From Candidatus Odyssella sp. (GTDB lineage Bacteria > Pseudomonadota > Alphaproteobacteria > Paracaedibacterales > CAITNM01), in NCBI GenBank assembly GCA_020726185.1, contig DYTB01000016.1, positions 1-33,086 on the forward strand: a DNA stretch of 33,086 nt, in the 5' to 3' direction. This document shows, piece by piece, positions 1-8,324 of this stretch (its first letter is position 1; each line of letters starts with the position of its first letter). The translations under genes were made by a program, and so were the position numbers. The notes beneath the pieces are model-generated. The model saw only the letters and a program-made list of their open reading frames with translations. It was not told the DNA's origin and ran no database searches.

Positions 1-332
1 GCAGTATGCCGCCTGCTTCTTTAAAAGCTTTATTTTGGCAAGCTCAAAGAGCTGGCATCCCACTCGTCTTTCGAGGTCTGATTGATAACTCATTTGAAAA
101 AACCAAGAGCTTTTTTGAAGAACATCAAATTAACGGAGAAATAGATCCTAACTTATTTTCTGAGTATCACGTGTCAGAAGTTCCGACATTTGTGATCCGT
201 GAAGGAAAGACATTTGATGTGCTTCAAGGGAATATTTCACTTGAAGATGCACTCACTCTTTTTAAGAAAAAAGGGGAGTTAAAAGATAAAGCGACTCATC
301 TTTTGACAACCATGAAAGCGTCACATTCATGA
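1..332 (+). CDS. trbC: TrbC, F-type conjugative pilus assembly protein (5' partial)
   Basis: C-terminal part of a TrbC-family protein, a periplasmic factor needed for F-type pilus assembly. The visible frame opens with S-M-P-P-A-S-L-K and then a GIPLVFRGL stretch, which matches the family pattern in which an 'F-S-M-P' strand is preceded by more N-terminal sequence. The first in-frame ATG at 6 is therefore an internal methionine and the gene begins upstream of the window. The later part, SEVPTFVIREG, resembles the thioredoxin-like end of the family. The stop codon overlaps the traN start (ATGA), showing translational coupling. The gene order trbC-traN-traF-traH-traG supports the call. Family assignment comes from remembered family patterns, not a search. 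Confidence 0.85.
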   Translation, partial: SMPPASLKALFWQAQRAGIPLVFRGLIDNSFEKTKSFFEEHQINGEIDPNLFSEYHVSEVPTFVIREGKTFDVLQGNISLEDALTLFKKKGELKDKATHLLTTMKASHS

Positions 333-2170
333 AAATATCGATATTCATTATTCCTGTTTTTTGTTGTCTGTGGCTTGTGACTAATCAGGCCTTGGCCACA
401 GATGAACGCTCGTATGGTCAAGGAGAAATCGTGGCGCAAGAGTCTAATGTAATGGCTGAGTGGGACTTAAAATCTGTACCGGGATTTAAAGAGCCGTCCA
501 CAATTTCTGAGACCTCGATTAATGAAAACAATATCGAAAACCGCATAGGACGTTCATTACAGACAAGCCAAAGTGCGGGGCTTGTTCAAGATACCTATAA
601 TCAAAGGTCTAGATTTGATTTGGATACAGAGCGGGATCCTTTATTTACTGATGCCGATAAAATTATAAAAAATCCAGAAAAAACTCTCAATGTGAAGGCT
701 CAAACGCAAATCCTTGGGATTGGCAAAACACGGCATAACTGCATCAAAGGTTATGATTTATTGGAGCGGAAATGTCGTTGGGTCAAGGTTGCTAGACAAA
801 CAGGTGTTAGAAGAGAAGAAAGAAAATATAGAGTGAATATTTCTGCTGTGGAGGCCGCTCGAAAGGGAGGAAGTTATGCTCACAAACTTCAAAATTTAGC
901 CATACAAGCTTATCCCACTAGATATTCTCGTGTCTTAAAAAATAAAAGCTTTAAACGAGTTATGCCTACTGAAGCTGTCCCCGCTTTTCTATCTGTATTC
1001 CATGGTCGAGATGAAAAGACAAGAAGACCAATTGCTATCGAAACAGATAATATTACGTCTGTTAAAGTACTTCGTCATTTTGGTTCATTGATAGAAATAA
1101 ATACAGGAAGAGTCGCCTCTGGTTTTGGTACTGAGGCTAATACACGACAGTATTATGAAGTAGAGGTCACCACCTTTAAAGAAATCCCTACTTATGAGCT
1201 GCAAGATTCCAACAACTGTCAAGATCTGGAGGGGCAGGTCGACACAGGTGCGTGTGAATATTCTTCCAAAAGGTGTGTTGAAGGCGCTGAAACCCGCCTG
1301 ATTGAGGGAACGCCTGTTTACTCTAAATGCTGGGCGGAAGAAGCGGTCTATCAATGCCGCACTGTTGAGGAAGATCACTGTACAGACTTTGCTAAAAAAG
1401 GGTGTCTTCAGATTGGCTCAAGGTGCCTTACTTATTTAGAGCAAGGTCACTGCGTTAAATGGCAGCAAACCTATGAATGCACATCCGGTAAAAGACAAGC
1501 CTCGATTACGACACTGACAGGTAAAACGCCCTTTTGTTTAGATGGACACTGTGTCGATCAAACCTGGGATGGAAATGCTGATATGGTTGATGCTCTTGCC
1601 AAACTCGCTATTTTCAAAGAAATGCAAAAAGGCCTTGATGCCAATATGGGTGTTGTCTTTAAGGGAAGAAACCTTGGCTGTTCTCGAGTGCCCACCGGAT
1701 TTAAGGACTGTTGTAAAATTAAGGGCTGGGGCAAGGATATCCACTTAGCGAGTTGCAGTCCCGAAGAAGAAGATCTAGGAGAGCAACGAAAACTAAATAA
1801 ATGCTTATTCATTGGAACTTACTGTGCCGATAAAGTGTTGGGTGTCTGTACCCGTAAGAAAACGACCTTTTGCTGTTACCCAAGCAAACTCTCAAAAATT
1901 ATTAATGTGCAAGGAAAACGACAGTTAGGGCTGTCCTTTGGCAATGCTGAACATCCTGAATGCGGTGGTTTGACCCTTGATCAAATTAGCCGGATTGATT
2001 TCTCACAGCTTGATTTAAGCGAGCTTCTCTCAGAGATGTTTGCCAACCTTAAAACCCCCAATGCAACCAATCTGGGCAAAGATATCCAGAAATCAATGAC
2101 CAATAAAACTTACATGATCAATGACAAAAAGAAAAAGATTACACAAGGAAAATCCCATGGCAATTTTTAA
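329..2170 (+). CDS. traN: TraN, outer-membrane mating-pair stabilisation protein
   Basis: Large exported cysteine-rich protein of the F-type transfer apparatus; TraN sits in the outer membrane and stabilises contact with the recipient cell. It has 613 residues, close to the roughly 600 of F TraN. A signal peptide covers about residues 1-23 (hydrophobic core IFIIPVFCCLWLV, then QALA before the cut). I count 24 cysteines in the mature part, concentrated between about residues 297 and 420 and again from 455 to the C-terminus, including two CC pairs; this fits the disulfide-rich family. The start overlaps the trbC stop, and the 3' end reaches 14 bases into traF, whose ribosome-binding site lies inside traN. 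N-terminal regions of TraN vary and contact recipient receptors, so specificity cannot be read here. Confidence 0.93.
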   Translation: MKISIFIIPVFCCLWLVTNQALATDERSYGQGEIVAQESNVMAEWDLKSVPGFKEPSTISETSINENNIENRIGRSLQTSQSAGLVQDTYNQRSRFDLDTERDPLFTDADKIIKNPEKTLNVKAQTQILGIGKTRHNCIKGYDLLERKCRWVKVARQTGVRREERKYRVNISAVEAARKGGSYAHKLQNLAIQAYPTRYSRVLKNKSFKRVMPTEAVPAFLSVFHGRDEKTRRPIAIETDNITSVKVLRHFGSLIEINTGRVASGFGTEANTRQYYEVEVTTFKEIPTYELQDSNNCQDLEGQVDTGACEYSSKRCVEGAETRLIEGTPVYSKCWAEEAVYQCRTVEEDHCTDFAKKGCLQIGSRCLTYLEQGHCVKWQQTYECTSGKRQASITTLTGKTPFCLDGHCVDQTWDGNADMVDALAKLAIFKEMQKGLDANMGVVFKGRNLGCSRVPTGFKDCCKIKGWGKDIHLASCSPEEEDLGEQRKLNKCLFIGTYCADKVLGVCTRKKTTFCCYPSKLSKIINVQGKRQLGLSFGNAEHPECGGLTLDQISRIDFSQLDLSELLSEMFANLKTPNATNLGKDIQKSMTNKTYMINDKKKKITQGKSHGNF

Positions 2171-2966
2171 GCAACTCCTGCTCTCCGGTTTATTGATGGT
2201 GACGACCTGCAATGCTGCTTCTTGGTACAGTAAAGACCCTGAAGGATGGCTGTGGTATAAGAAAATCCCGAAGAAAACGGTTCTGAAACCCAATAAAGAG
2301 AAAGCATCAACGCCGTCAGAGGCAAACAAGCCGCCAAGTTACCGTGAGCAAATGAAAAAGGTGCGTCAGAACTTTGATGAGGTACAAGCTAAAGCTATTT
2401 TGAATCCGACCATTGAAAACGTCACAGAGTTTCAAAGGGCGCAGAACACCGTCCTTAACCAAGCCGATATCTTTCAAAAGATGCTAATGATGGCAGCAAT
2501 GATGGAAGGACAAAATACCTCTACAGCCATGATGGCCACACCAGTTTCAAGGCAGCTTTATCAAGGACAACAGGAAAAGCAATTAGAAAAAGATATAAAA
2601 GCTTTAAGCAAAAGCTACGGCTTATTTTTCATCGTCAAAAATGACTGCCCTTACTGTCATCAATTTGCGCCGATTATTAAAGAAGTTGCCGAGGAATATC
2701 ATTTCGATATCAAAGCAATCTCAAAAGATGGGCTGCCCCTGGGAGGAGCCCTAATGCAAGAGTTTCCAGAGGCAGTTCCTGATAATGGCACGATCAAACA
2801 GCTTAATCCAGAAGGCATTTATCCCTGTTTACTTCTTGTTAACCCTCAGACAAGAGAAGTCATTCCGCTTGCCAAAGGGCTGATTAATAAATCCCAGTTA
2901 AAAGAAAACTTCCGGGTGATTATCCAATTTCTTAAGGGTCAACATCAAGGGAGGAGCCATTCATGA
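2157..2966 (+). CDS. traF: TraF, thioredoxin-fold pilus assembly protein with CPYC motif
   Basis: Periplasmic TraF-family protein of F-type conjugation, 269 residues from the ATG at 2157. I chose this start because AAGGAAA lies about six bases upstream and it begins an obvious signal peptide (MAIFKQLLLSGLLMVTTCNA, cut near residue 20); an in-frame ATG 36 bases earlier would add a charged leader. Mature N-terminal motif W-Y-S-K-D-P-E-G-W-L-W-Y is typical of the family. The C-terminal half is thioredoxin-like, with FFIVKNDCPYCHQFAP placing CPYC at residues 164-167. F-plasmid TraF is described as lacking CXXC, with disulfide exchange provided by TrbB or DsbC, so this copy may be redox-active itself. 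The stop overlaps the traH start. Confidence 0.93.
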   Translation: MAIFKQLLLSGLLMVTTCNAASWYSKDPEGWLWYKKIPKKTVLKPNKEKASTPSEANKPPSYREQMKKVRQNFDEVQAKAILNPTIENVTEFQRAQNTVLNQADIFQKMLMMAAMMEGQNTSTAMMATPVSRQLYQGQQEKQLEKDIKALSKSYGLFFIVKNDCPYCHQFAPIIKEVAEEYHFDIKAISKDGLPLGGALMQEFPEAVPDNGTIKQLNPEGIYPCLLLVNPQTREVIPLAKGLINKSQLKENFRVIIQFLKGQHQGRSHS

Positions 2967-4306
2967 GGAAGCATATTTGTACTATGATTAAATCATTAAG
3001 CCTTTTATTTATTGGGGCAGTTTTGTTGCCGGCTTCCGTAAATGCCGGTGCCCTAGATAAGTTTTTTGAAAGTTTGGGTGGCCAGGTTAATCATTCAACA
3101 CCGGGTTCTTATCAAGATCAAGCAGCGGGATATTATACTGGTGGTGGTTATGTGATGCGGCAGAACAATGCTGTCATTCAACCGATTAATATAAGTCTGC
3201 CCAGGCTTGGTGCCGGCTGTAATAGTCTTGATATGTACTTTGGATCCTTGTCCTTCTTACAAACAGATAAACTTGTTCAGTTGGGACGGCAAGTGATGAC
3301 CGGGATTCCAACATATGGGTTCCAGCTCGCTTTAAAGACTATGTCCCCGCAAATTGAAAACATGCTCTCTCAGTTGCGCAAATACGTTCAAGATATGAAT
3401 GCGACAATGCTGAATTCGTGCCAAGCTACCCAAACAATTGTCGGTGGTTTATGGCCTAAGGGAACAGCGGCCAGTGAACATATTTGCATGAATGAAATGC
3501 AAAGTGGCGGCAATATGGATTTGTTTGATGCAAGAAGTCACTGTGAAAAATCATCAACTGTCAACACCAAGGTAACGCAAGCTAAAAACAAGTATAAAGA
3601 CTTGTTAATGGGTGAATATAATCTTGTCTGGCACGTCCTTCAAAAGATGTCAGCTTACAAAGACAACAAACAATTAATTGATTTTGTCATGTCGGTGACC
3701 GGAACACTGATCTCAACTGTGGAGGACGGAAAACCTCGCCTTCGGGTAATTGAACCTCGTGCCGATCAAAAAGAGTTTATTGGTGCTTATTTAAAAGGGG
3801 GAGATACCTCAGCTTTAACTTGTAATGATCAACAAAAATGTCTTTTACCACGCCTGACTCAAGTTGCTATTCCAGATACGCAGTCTCTTAAAGCAAAAGT
3901 GATCCAGAAGATTGGCGAGCTTCGGGCAAAGTACGTTTCTAAAGAAAAGATCACTCCAGATGATATCCATTTTCTCAATGATGCTGTCAATCTTCCTGTT
4001 TACCGCTATATCCAGGTCAGTGTAGCAGCCGGCACAGTGTTTATGATGGAAGATGCAGCTGAATATATTGGTGCCAATGTTCTCTTAGCTCAGTTTGACC
4101 GAGTCATGAGTGAGATCCTGGAAGCCATAGATGCCATACAAAAAATTCAGCTAGAAGACTCAGCGATAGCAGAATTTAAGAAGAACCTCCAAGAAGCCAG
4201 AGGCCGTGTTCAGGCCATGTTGATTGGGGCAAACAATGGATCAATCCATTTACTCAATCAATCCATCCAGGCAATCGAACAATCAATCATCGCTAGAAAC
4301 AGTTAA
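2963..4306 (+). CDS. traH: TraH, F-type pilus assembly protein
   Basis: Exported TraH, one of the proteins needed to assemble and anchor the F-type pilus at the outer membrane. It has 447 residues (F TraH is about 458). The start at 2963 overlaps the traF stop (ATGA) and follows a strong GGGAGGAG ribosome-binding site. A signal peptide runs to about residue 28 (core SLLFIGAVLL, then ASVNA). Family-typical stretches include QPINISLPRLGAGCNSLDMY and IPTYGFQLALKTMSPQI, and the C-terminal 80 residues are alpha-helical with coiled-coil character. TraF, TraH, TraU, TraW and TrbC work as one periplasmic assembly group in F, consistent with this contiguous operon. The 3' end near 4240-4280 is locally repetitive (several CAATCA units) but the frame is intact. 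Confidence 0.95.
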   Translation: MRKHICTMIKSLSLLFIGAVLLPASVNAGALDKFFESLGGQVNHSTPGSYQDQAAGYYTGGGYVMRQNNAVIQPINISLPRLGAGCNSLDMYFGSLSFLQTDKLVQLGRQVMTGIPTYGFQLALKTMSPQIENMLSQLRKYVQDMNATMLNSCQATQTIVGGLWPKGTAASEHICMNEMQSGGNMDLFDARSHCEKSSTVNTKVTQAKNKYKDLLMGEYNLVWHVLQKMSAYKDNKQLIDFVMSVTGTLISTVEDGKPRLRVIEPRADQKEFIGAYLKGGDTSALTCNDQQKCLLPRLTQVAIPDTQSLKAKVIQKIGELRAKYVSKEKITPDDIHFLNDAVNLPVYRYIQVSVAAGTVFMMEDAAEYIGANVLLAQFDRVMSEILEAIDAIQKIQLEDSAIAEFKKNLQEARGRVQAMLIGANNGSIHLLNQSIQAIEQSIIARNS

Positions 4307-4318
4307 GAGGACAAATAA

Positions 4319-7045
4319 ATGGAATACAGTATTTATGTTTATGGTGGTGGCGACATCCTTTGGGCAGTCTTTAATGGGATCGCGATGCTATTCAAGAGTA
4401 ATAGTCCGTACTTTACTTCTGCCGCCAAACTGACAATGAGCATTGGTGTTTTATATGTGGCGGCTCAAGCCATTCCTAAAGCGTCACTACCGATCTTCTT
4501 TAAAAGCTGGTTCTTGCCAACCTTCTTGCTGACAGCGCTGTTTTATGGTCCGAAAACAGAAGTCCATATTATTGATAAAGCCAATACGGATTTTCAATAC
4601 GCTAAAGTGGATCACATCCCCTTTGGCATTGCTGCTGTCGCGGCTCTTTCAACTCAGATCAGTGAATATCTGACAGAAAATATTGAGACGGTTTTTGGGG
4701 TTGGGGAATCAGAAAAGTTCTCCAAAGTCGGTTCGATGTTTGGGACAAAGCTGATTCAAGCAGCAAACCAATTGACCATCAAAGATCCATTGATGAAAGA
4801 GAATCTGAAGGATTTTACAAGGCAGTGTTTTGCTTGGCCTTATGTTTTCTCAAATCTTGCTCCGGGTAAAAAAGCAGCCCTTGAGAGCGAAGATATGCTT
4901 GGGTTTATTGCCGCAAACCCTCATCCTCTACTTGGCATTTATTGGCGCAGCCCGAACGGTCAATCTTCCTTCATGAACTGTGTTGAATGTGCCAGAAAAG
5001 TGAAGCAAGTGATTGGTATAGAAGTCAATCAAGGTCTAGCCTCTCTTGCTCAAAATCTGTTTGGTGCGCATGTTGATCCCGAGCGAGCAACAAACCGTCT
5101 CAATCAATATTTTGGGGATGCATGGAGTAAACTCTCGAAAGGGTCAAGTAATTCTGCCGCTTTGGTTCAACAAGAACTGATGCTTAATTCTTACCGTGAA
5201 GCGATTCAAGATAAACGCGATGAACTTCGTTTAGGTCGATCTGAAATTGAGATGGCACATCTTAATGCTGCGCGTGGTATTGCTCAGCAAGACAGCTCTT
5301 TTTTGGTGAAAGCCTTTATGGCCGGCACTTTGGTTCCGATATTTCATACAATCGTTTTTGCTTTAGCCTTGATCTATTTCTCCATTATGGCGCCGATGAC
5401 CTTTTTACCAAAGGGAATGAGTCTTTTGGTGACGTGGGTAAAAGTAATGATCTACTTGGCAACGTGGCCGGCATTATATGCGATTCTTAACTGTATCGGC
5501 CAGATGTATGCTGTCAAATCTATGGCCACCAAAGTTATTGGTTATGGAGATGGTCTCACTTTGTTAACACAAAGTGGAATGAGTGATGCGGCTCACACGG
5601 CGTATATGGCAGCAATGGGAATGCAGCTCTCGGTTCCTTTCTTGGCCTGGACATTGTTGTGGGGCGGCGGCTATGCCTTTTCTCAATTAGCTTCATCTCT
5701 TACCCAAAGCTCTGAGTCTTTCGCAGGTAAAGCCGGATCTGAGATAGTTGATGGTAACGTGTCTTTTGATACGCAAAGTCTACATAACCGGTCTATTGCC
5801 AATGGTCAAATAGCGCAGCAACAGATGGGAGCTAATCTCAATTACGGCTCACGGATTGATGATGGAAAAATGGCGACTCTGTACGGTCAAGGCGGCCAAG
5901 TGACGATGCAAGAGCATCAAACCAATCTGGGTACCAACGTTTCGCAAAATGATGCGTTCAGTACCATGCTTGGCATGCAAAGTATGATGATGCAAAACTC
6001 CGGATTCCAGCAAACTCAAATGGCGCAAACGCAGTTCCAGAAAGGAATCAGCGATCTTGTCTCTGTTGGCAGTACCTTTGCCGATAACAAAAACTGGACG
6101 GATACGTTTGGGAATAGTGAATCAAGTCAAGCCCAGAAATCCTTAAGCAATTCTATGGATACCGCTGCCAAGTTTGCGAAAGACAATCATATTTCTTTAG
6201 GTAAATCTGTTCAAATTCTTACCCAAGCTGGTGTAAGTGCCGGCGTGGGTGTTGGTGGATTGGTTGGATCTTTATCAGGCTTAGCACAAACAAATTGGAA
6301 TACTGATGCTGCGGATAAAGAACTGCTTTCAAAAGCAAAGAGTAATGGAATGGGCGAAAGTTTTACTAAAAATTTCAATCACGGCATTCAATATTTACAA
6401 GACCATAAAGGCAGTGTTGGGAACTCTTCTCAGCTTCAAAAACTGGATCAGGCACAAAGCAGCTTTAATCAGTCTAAGTCATCTAGTGATCAAGCATCTG
6501 CCACTTTGAGTATGTCTAAACAATTAAGTCAGCAAGCTTCTGAACAACGTCAGCAAACTCTTTCTTCTAGCAGTAATATCAATCCTCAAGTCCTTCAATA
6601 CGTAGCGGATAAGAAGTTTGGTGGGAATCAAGTAGCTGCCGCACACTGGCAATCACAAAACCCTCAAGGTTATCATCAAGAAACCACTCGTTTCTTGGAA
6701 GAACGTAAGCAAGGCATAAAACAGGGAGGAATGTTTACTCCGCAAGATATCAATCAACATCATCAAGAGTCACAAAATAAGATTGAAAAGGTTACACCGC
6801 GCGGAGAAGAAATTCAAAAGCGTATAGACGGTCAATCAAAACAGCTTAATCAACAAGAAAACTCTTTCAATAGCAAGATATTCAACGAAGCCATTGAAGC
6901 ACAAAAAGGTATAAAAAAATATGACAAAACCATTGATCAAGGGAAAAAGAATATTCAACAAGCCCTTAATCAAAAAGAGAAGGAATATAATGCAGGTAAA
7001 GAAGAAAACTTAACAATCAAAGCATTTAAGAAGAAGATAACATGA
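4319..7045 (+). CDS. traG: TraG, mating-pair stabilisation and pilus assembly protein
   Basis: Inner-membrane TraG of F-type conjugation, 908 residues (F TraG is 938). AGAGGA precedes the ATG by a suitable distance, and only 12 bases separate it from traH. Hydrophobic segments occur near residues 33-53, 60-77 and 98-112, then a central group from about 326 to 392 and one near 438-455. The C-terminal 430 residues are hydrophilic and rich in Q, S and N, with long helical runs; in F this part acts in pilus assembly, mating-pair stabilisation and entry-exclusion recognition through TraS. The family N-terminus (VYGGGDILWAVFNGIAML) is clear. This is the last gene of the tightly packed plus-strand block; a minus-strand gene ends 17 bases beyond its stop. 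Confidence 0.94.
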   Translation: MEYSIYVYGGGDILWAVFNGIAMLFKSNSPYFTSAAKLTMSIGVLYVAAQAIPKASLPIFFKSWFLPTFLLTALFYGPKTEVHIIDKANTDFQYAKVDHIPFGIAAVAALSTQISEYLTENIETVFGVGESEKFSKVGSMFGTKLIQAANQLTIKDPLMKENLKDFTRQCFAWPYVFSNLAPGKKAALESEDMLGFIAANPHPLLGIYWRSPNGQSSFMNCVECARKVKQVIGIEVNQGLASLAQNLFGAHVDPERATNRLNQYFGDAWSKLSKGSSNSAALVQQELMLNSYREAIQDKRDELRLGRSEIEMAHLNAARGIAQQDSSFLVKAFMAGTLVPIFHTIVFALALIYFSIMAPMTFLPKGMSLLVTWVKVMIYLATWPALYAILNCIGQMYAVKSMATKVIGYGDGLTLLTQSGMSDAAHTAYMAAMGMQLSVPFLAWTLLWGGGYAFSQLASSLTQSSESFAGKAGSEIVDGNVSFDTQSLHNRSIANGQIAQQQMGANLNYGSRIDDGKMATLYGQGGQVTMQEHQTNLGTNVSQNDAFSTMLGMQSMMMQNSGFQQTQMAQTQFQKGISDLVSVGSTFADNKNWTDTFGNSESSQAQKSLSNSMDTAAKFAKDNHISLGKSVQILTQAGVSAGVGVGGLVGSLSGLAQTNWNTDAADKELLSKAKSNGMGESFTKNFNHGIQYLQDHKGSVGNSSQLQKLDQAQSSFNQSKSSSDQASATLSMSKQLSQQASEQRQQTLSSSSNINPQVLQYVADKKFGGNQVAAAHWQSQNPQGYHQETTRFLEERKQGIKQGGMFTPQDINQHHQESQNKIEKVTPRGEEIQKRIDGQSKQLNQQENSFNSKIFNEAIEAQKGIKKYDKTIDQGKKNIQQALNQKEKEYNAGKEENLTIKAFKKKIT

Positions 7046-7062
7046 AGATGAGTCATATTTTA

Positions 7063-7650
7063 TTATTTAGAAATATAATTTGGGGAAGAAGGATTCAAAA
7101 ATCCTATGGGGTTCGATGGATCTTCCATGCCTCCCATAGGACGATATCCATGAAGATAGGACGATCTTCCAGATTTTTGATTGCTTATTTGAGTTTTTGC
7201 GCCTACCCAAGGGTAAATCATTTTTTTATAAGCCAAATAAAGGCCTGCAAGAAGCCTAAAAGTGAAATACATCGAACAAAAGGCAGAGTCATAATCAGTG
7301 CCAAACTTAAAGAACATGTCAGCGACAATGGCTATGCAGGATACAAAAAAAGCGCCGTTCCTCAGCCACATGTAAACGGTCGAGTGACGGTCAAGGCTTT
7401 CTCTGCTCATTCCAACTTTATCAAACCAACCTTGGGGAGTTACATCAGATTCTTTGACACCCTTAAATTCGAAATACCACCAATCAATCAAAACACCGGT
7501 GGCCAAATGCATGAAAATTGCTTCAAACAGATAGCCAAAATAAGCAATAGGAAGACTCACCAAAAAACTCAAAACCATGCGCTTATCGCGGTAGAAAAAA
7601 GGGCGACGTGTAGAAAGATTCTCAGTCATTGGTTTAGCTATTCCGGGCAT
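7063..7650 (-). CDS. Multi-pass membrane protein between traG and traD, unknown (possible exclusion protein)
   Basis: Hydrophobic protein of about 195 residues from the ATG at 7650; an in-frame GTG at 7704 and ATG at 7629 are alternatives, and none has a strong ribosome-binding site. At least three membrane segments are visible: a long one starting MVLSFLVSLPIAYFGYLF, a second with FFVSCIAIVADMFF, and a third with FRLLAGLYLAYKKMIYPW. The C-terminus is polar. I prefer this strand over the overlapping plus-strand frame because only this one has coherent membrane segments. It faces traG tail to tail and interrupts the transfer operon. Its size and topology loosely recall DUF4400-type membrane proteins of conjugative elements, but I cannot confirm that. 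By position it matches traS/traT, the exclusion genes of F. Confidence 0.7.
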   Translation of the reverse strand: MPGIAKPMTENLSTRRPFFYRDKRMVLSFLVSLPIAYFGYLFEAIFMHLATGVLIDWWYFEFKGVKESDVTPQGWFDKVGMSRESLDRHSTVYMWLRNGAFFVSCIAIVADMFFKFGTDYDSAFCSMYFTFRLLAGLYLAYKKMIYPWVGAKTQISNQKSGRSSYLHGYRPMGGMEDPSNPIGFLNPSSPNYISK

Positions 7651-7763
7651 AATGTACACTATTTCATACTTTATTTTACCACATATGATCCTAAAAAACT
7701 TCACTTTTTTAAATATTTACAAGAGTTAACAATTCTTTCTTTTTCGATTCAAAGGAGATGCGC

Positions 7764-8291
7764 ATGAATATAAATTACTACTCTAACCAAATTAAAAACG
7801 CTGTTGATCAAAACCCTAAATGTATCACCGGTATATTAGTGACAAATAGAGTTTTTGTCCGAGAAGAAGGTAAGGCTGGAAAACAGGAAGTGCTGTGTTT
7901 GCTCTATGCTGATCTATACGATTGTTATATTTGGGGGCATGTATTTTTCCATGAGGGGCTTGATCATTATGTTTCATGTCTTGTCGATTTTGAGTCTCTT
8001 ATTTCTGGGAGAACTGTTGACCATCTATTTGACCGTTTTGATTGGTATATAAGGCAAAAAGGTAATTGGCAACCTGTCACTATTCAAGAAGAGTGGAATG
8101 CTTTTGCTATGAGCAACAATTTTGCTGATGCTTGCTCTGCGCTGGTGAGAATGATTGGCGCTTTTGATTTCACCAAGCGTAGCCCTTTCGAAGATGATGA
8201 AGCTAATAATGATCCCAGTGAGTACCGTATTTTAAATGTTTACCCATTTCCTAGTTGCGACCGCGATAACTGGGAAAAACCTCCTTATTAA
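7764..8291 (+). CDS. Hypothetical soluble protein between traG and traD
   Basis: I do not recognise this 175-residue protein. The start at 7764 is preferred over the in-frame ATG at 7758 because AAGGAG at 7752-7757 is directly adjacent to the earlier ATG but six bases from this one. No signal peptide or membrane segment is visible. The sequence is rich in aromatic residues (for example FDWYIRQKGNW) with an acidic patch FEDDEANNDPSEY near the end, and it has five cysteines. It lies 33 bases upstream of traD in the same direction, so the two are probably co-transcribed. It could be an accessory of the coupling protein or an exclusion-related factor; nothing in the sequence decides this. Confidence 0.75.
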   Translation: MNINYYSNQIKNAVDQNPKCITGILVTNRVFVREEGKAGKQEVLCLLYADLYDCYIWGHVFFHEGLDHYVSCLVDFESLISGRTVDHLFDRFDWYIRQKGNWQPVTIQEEWNAFAMSNNFADACSALVRMIGAFDFTKRSPFEDDEANNDPSEYRILNVYPFPSCDRDNWEKPPY

Positions 8292-8324
8292 AATTTCTTT
8301 TTATTACGAAAGGCTAAATAATTT

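Noticed and set aside
4224-4290. CAATCA-rich repeat near the end of traH
   Set aside because: It is within an intact reading frame and too short and irregular to call a repeat element; no CRISPR array was seen anywhere in the window.
7042-7767. Long plus-strand frame directly coupled to the traG stop
   Set aside because: It overlaps the minus-strand membrane gene; its translation has no hydrophobic or domain pattern and irregular composition, whereas the opposite strand gives clean membrane segments.
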